In this document: positions 59,839 to 64,000 of the stretch, piece by piece
How the letters are laid out: each line of letters begins with the position of its first letter
How positions within the stretch are numbered: the first letter of the stretch is position 1
Source: Lumnitzera littorea
Lineage: Eukaryota; Streptophyta; Magnoliopsida; Myrtales; Combretaceae
Length of the DNA stretch: 64,000 nucleotides
Direction: 5' to 3'
NCBI GenBank assembly: GCA_024138015.1
Contig: JAMXBB010000003.1
Location: 11,254,341 to 11,318,340, forward strand
The notes under the pieces: model-generated
Databases searched by the model: none
The model's input: the letters and a program-made list of their open reading frames with translations, nothing else
What the model was told of the DNA's origin: nothing
Translations under genes and position numbers: made by a program

Positions 59839-60415
59839 GTGGTTGCCATGCGAGAGATATGCGGTTCAATTACATGGCATTAGTTGACTAAGTCAATCGT
59901 CCATCTTCTTCTCTTCCCTTTCCCCTATACAAACAGAAACTTAAGTTGCCATAATAATGGTAAGTTGTACTCAGATATTTTTACTTGATTTCACCCATCT
60001 TTTAACCACTAAAAATCATAAAAATTTATGGAATAGAAAGGGCATGAAAAATACAATTTGTGCATGTTTAATTTTCGAATTTTTATTGAAGCAAAGTTAT
60101 AAAATAAAAATATCAAGTTCATGTAACTCATAAATGGGTATATTTTGTATCCAAGTTAAAATTAGCAAAATTGAGAAATAGACTTACATTACGCCATTAG
60201 ATATCGACTCAAAATGAGTAAGGATATATTTCGTGAGCTGTGTACATTTTTTATTTCCATTATTTTGTACAAAAAAGTTTTTGATTTTGGCAAAAAAATA
60301 AATAAATAAATAAAAAGATAGAATTAAGATACACATTAGAAACTTGCTCTTTTCATCAAGATTAAATTTTTTTTCCAAATTGGAAGTTTCATAGGCTATA
60401 ATTTCGACCTAACAC
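59839..60415. other. AT-rich intergenic DNA
   Basis: No gene recognised. An AATA microsatellite lies near 60296-60315. Confidence 0.5.
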
Positions 60416-60423
60416 TATAAATA
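60416..60423 (+). promoter_or_regulatory. Candidate TATA box
   Basis: TATAAATA inside CACTATAAATAGAGG, followed by a TC-rich leader with CTCTCTCT runs near 60493 and 60530. It could be a core promoter of an unseen transcript or the U3/R boundary of an unrecognised LTR. No coding frame follows within 500 bases. Confidence 0.35.
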
Positions 60424-63295
60424 GAGGTTCCTAGTACTCGTTCATTCAACTCCCAAGTATTGCAAAACTTTCAATTTCGTGCAAGTGCTACTTTCTCTCT
60501 CTATAAGTTCATGTTGCTATATCCACCCTCTCTCTTTAATTTTTCTCTCACTATAGAGAAAATTGATTCTAGAAAAATTAGTGAAATATCCTATTTTTAT
60601 ATTTGAGTAAAGTCAAGGCTTTGATTGCTCCCAATTTCGTGTTGAAGTGAGTACATTTGAATTGAAAGTTGAAAGGGTATTGTCTAGGGTTTGTTCATCT
60701 CTAGCTTGAAGTTTTTAGGTAAATTGAAAAAGGTAGGGTTGGGTTTTCCAGAAATTAGTGTCTTAGGAGTCTAAAGTTGTTGGCCTTGATTTGAGAACTG
60801 ACCAATTCCCCACAAAACCGGTCTTGATTTAATTTGCGTGCGAGGAAGTCTTTGTCCCTATAATTGTTTTGTTGCTTGTTGATTCAAAAGTAAAAAAAAA
60901 ATTATGAAAAGAAAGTTTTGATTTTGTTTTGTCATATTTTTACTTGAATAATGTGTTTTTGTATGATGTTTAATGTTAATACGTTAATTAATTTCATTTC
61001 CTTGTTGATTTTTTAGTTAATATGCTTATGCTTTAATTAAAATAATTGGTATATTTGCATGATTATACTTTAATAAATAAATAATTTATGTACCTAGACT
61101 TTAATGAATAATTGGCATGATTAGGCTTTATTAAAATAATTAACATGTTTAGGTCTTAGGTGATAAATAATTTAGTGAGCTTGTTTTACATAATGACATT
61201 GTTAAAAAAGAAAATTAAAAATTAAAGAATAAATAAAATGTTAATACCCCTAGTAGTTAATTAGTGACTTACCCTGTTAATATTTTTTTCATGTTTGCAT
61301 GAGTTAATCGAATAAACTTCATTGCATGATACACCTAGCTTGCATGATTAGGAATTTATATACACATTTTTGTGAATCATTTCCTTTGTTATATGTTCTT
61401 TTTGCATGTTATAGCTTATTGCACATTGTATTTTTTGCATGAATAATTGGTACTTTCCAAAATGAAAGGGTTTTTGTTTTCTTTTTCAATAAATTCTTTT
61501 TCTACATAAAGAAAAATTGTTTTCCATGAATAAAAAATAATAAGTTGGCCTTTTCCAAAATTTTGAGATTTTTTTAACGTTTTCTAAAAATAGACAAAAA
61601 AACCCATTTTTTTCAAATTAATAAAATTTAATAAACTTATAGATTTTTTTTAAAATAAAATTAATCAACAAACTAAGCTTTTCATAGACTTAGAATTACA
61701 TGGGCTTGATTTTACTCCACAAGTACATAGGTACGTTGAGTAGCACAAATAAAAAATCTTTTTTTCTTCCTTTTTAATTCTTGTTTTCAAATCCTTTTAT
61801 TAAAAAAAAAAGCACTTTTATTTTGAGAAGCCCATTTTCTAAAAAAAAAAGAAAAGAATTTTTGGCCTATTGATTATTACATGGATCTTTCTGTGAAAAC
61901 TTTCAAGTTTTAATAAAGTAGCCCCAAGCCCATTTGATTTCTAGTTTTTTATTTTTTTAAAATGCTTTTTAGGCTAGTGACTGAAATTAAGGCCCATGAG
62001 CCCAATAGATCTTAATTTAACTTTTTCCAAATTTAGGTTGAACTCTTTTTTGTCAAAATATTTTCTAAAAAAGTCTTGTTTTTTTCTTAACCCAATTGAA
62101 AGGTGTTAATCAAATGGACCTATCTTGATTAAAGTCAGGTTAAGGAAAAATCAAAAACCGAATTTTTAGTTTGACAACTTTGAATAGGTATTAGTATTAT
62201 CAATAAGAACAAAATGTTTTCAAATTTAGTTTGAACCGAATCAAAACAAATCAAATTGCATTTAAAGTGGTTTGGTTCAAAATCCCGAATTGTTAAAAGT
62301 AATTCATTTATTAAAAGCTTAAAATGAATCAAATCATAAATATCTCTATATTTTAGTCAAAATATACAAATCCGCAAAGATTGAGGGTTCGCACAATTTT
62401 TGAAATTTTTAGGATGATGAATGAAATTTATCTTTTTGTTATGTCAATCCTATGCATGGCTTTTTGTCATTTTTTCCAAACACGTTTACATTTTCATTTT
62501 TTTTTTGAATCCTCTTAATAAAAAAGGTGTAAACGAGAAAATTTGCAATTATTGTCAAGTAACAATGATCTACCTTTGCTGATTATTTTAGTGTAAATAA
62601 ATTTTTATTTTTTTTAGTGATCATAGCTAGAAAAGTAGTTTCAAATTTGATCAATCCTATTAGGGGACTAACGTTTATACTATTAGACTGTAAGGCCATT
62701 GACACGTACATAGAATTGGTCTCTTATTTGTGTCTTTACAAAATATAATTTAACACTTGAGCAAATTACTCTTCTGCATTTTTTCCCCTTTTTCACAATG
62801 GGCACATGAAGCAAAAAGGAATTTTAATACTTGGCATATTACGTTCTATAGCATCCAACAACCATTTGCATTCTTCATGTGACCAAAGAATGGAAGCTAG
62901 CTGGAATGGATGTAAAAGCTCAGAGAAAAAAAACAAAGCTTTGCGTGCATGATCTTTCAATTTAAGTAAGAATGAGGAATTCAAGGATCCATTCAAGATT
63001 GTTCTCAATTATGTGTTTATACGTTCATACGATGGCAATCAAGGCCGAGGTGGTCCTCGACTCTGGCCTCCTCATCCGTACATATGATGCATTTAGATTA
63101 TTGTCAGGGACAAGAATCATCATAATCTTAATGCCATGGGACACGTCTTATGTTGTATCTAGTGCCCCGCGTTTTCAGAAAAGCTTTGTTGAGCAAATAT
63201 CAAATAAAATCATAACACATAAAAATATGGATCTATTAGCATTGATACGTATCTAGATTTTATTGGTACTTACTAGTTATTAAGACATGTAATAT
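60424..63295. other. AT-rich DNA with T/A runs
   Basis: Repeated motifs such as TTAGGCTTTA and AAATAATTAACATG near 61020-61160, A and T runs at 61798-61855, and a GGTTTGGTTC-containing decayed repeat near 62215-62285 similar to family F. The short frames at 62793-63256 on both strands have no recognisable motif. I call no gene. Confidence 0.45.
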
Positions 63296-63299
63296 ATTA

Positions 63300-63490
63300 G
63301 TAGGGTTGCTAATGAGTCGAGTTATTTGCAAGTTGCTTGAGCTCAATTTGTTTTTAGTTCGCTTCTACTTGGCTCGAGTTGAAACTTAATTTGAAGTTCA
63401 TTAATTTAAATAAGTCGAACTCAAGCTCTAATTTAGGCTGGCAGGCCTGTTTACTTAAGCTTGTGAGCTGATTAGTTTAAACTCGTGAAT
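63300..63490. mobile_element. Possible hAT-like small repeat
   Basis: Starts TAGGGTTGCTAATGAGTCGAG and is rich in GCTCGAGTT/AACTCAAGC words that can pair with each other, the style of the 56487-56782 element. Ends and target duplication are not established. Confidence 0.35.
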
Positions 63491-63503
63491 AGATTTATGA
63501 GCT

Positions 63504-63570
63504 ATATATATATATGATAAATATAAAGGTTAATATCTATATAATATATATATACATAAATATATAACTA
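63504..63570. repeat. TA-rich microsatellite
   Basis: TATATATATATAT and a second ATATATATATATA run near 63543, separated by about 30 bases. Confidence 0.8.
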
Positions 63571-64000
63571 GCAAATCATGCACTTACGATGCATGTGCTA
63601 ATGATATTGATTTCAAAAAAATAAATCAATATATTTCACTTTATTTTGTGTTGCTTAGTTACTTAAATTAATATATGCAATAATGCTTTTATGCCTCCAC
63701 TTAAAAAAAAAATGAATAAAAAGAAGTTTTAGACTTCGTTGTACATTTGATATATCTTTTCAATAAAATATAAATACCTGAAAATTTTGAAATGGAAAAG
63801 GTTAAAGAGAGAGAAAGAAAAGATATAAGTGATAGGGATATAAAATATGGAAGTTAATGGTTACGTGATGATTGATGAGAGAGGGAAAAAAATTGCAATT
63901 AGTTCGTATGTGGAAGGGAGAGATATGAGTTAGATAAATACACCAATTTTATAAATTATTTTGTAAATTTAACAATTTGGTTTAGAATTGTTTTTCTTTT

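Noticed and set aside
62793..63256. Overlapping 71- and 94-codon frames on opposite strands
   Set aside because: No recognisable domain, no splice partner and no promoter, and the frames oppose each other. Likely chance.

Overview
The window looks like plant nuclear DNA, most likely from a eudicot; I cannot name the species. It is AT-rich, carries one intron-rich cellular gene of plant architecture, and is otherwise packed with plant-type Ty3/gypsy LTR retrotransposons, solo LTRs, small DNA transposons and cryptically simple DNA. I saw no rRNA, tRNA, CRISPR array or bacterial-type operon.

The only intact cellular gene is FAN1 (38637-47986, + strand, 15 exons, 922 codons by my splice model). 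It encodes a structure-specific DNA-repair nuclease with a UBZ-type zinc finger, a HIRAN domain, a SAP-like region and a complete VRR-NUC catalytic domain. All junctions are GT-AG and the reading frame is unbroken.

From about 4 to 28.9 kb lies one old Tat-like gypsy element (A, 3992-28901) that has been invaded repeatedly. Fragments H (minus strand) and C (plus strand) occupy its gag region. Its own pol follows (9.58-12.95 kb, full of stops), then an array of about 88-bp repeats and a long accessory gene on the opposite strand with its own TATA box. That accessory gene is cut in two by a second, nearly full-length gypsy element (B, 15518-25411). B has a 232-bp unit present three times across its LTR/primer-binding-site boundary, and its pol is split by a 3.1-kb solo LTR (D). 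A's 3' LTR is itself split by a solo LTR of the B family.

From 30.0 to 35.7 kb lies element G, a minus-strand LTR retrotransposon with no recognisable polymerase or integrase. It has a broken reading frame of unknown family and a 2-kb stretch studded with a short GCTCGG motif. From 52.5 to 59.8 kb lies another gypsy element (E) whose 5' LTR holds a solo LTR of family C; that solo LTR holds an ancient relative of solo LTR D and a 296-bp hAT-type element with a perfect 8-bp target duplication.

The rest (1-4 kb, 28.9-30.0 kb, 35.7-38.6 kb, 48-52 kb, 60-64 kb) is AT-rich DNA with decayed small elements, a LINE-type RNase H remnant near 51 kb and four stretches of degenerate GGT/ACC trinucleotide sequence. 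The transposons do not cooperate with FAN1; they record successive insertion, deletion and cytosine-decay events around a conserved repair gene.
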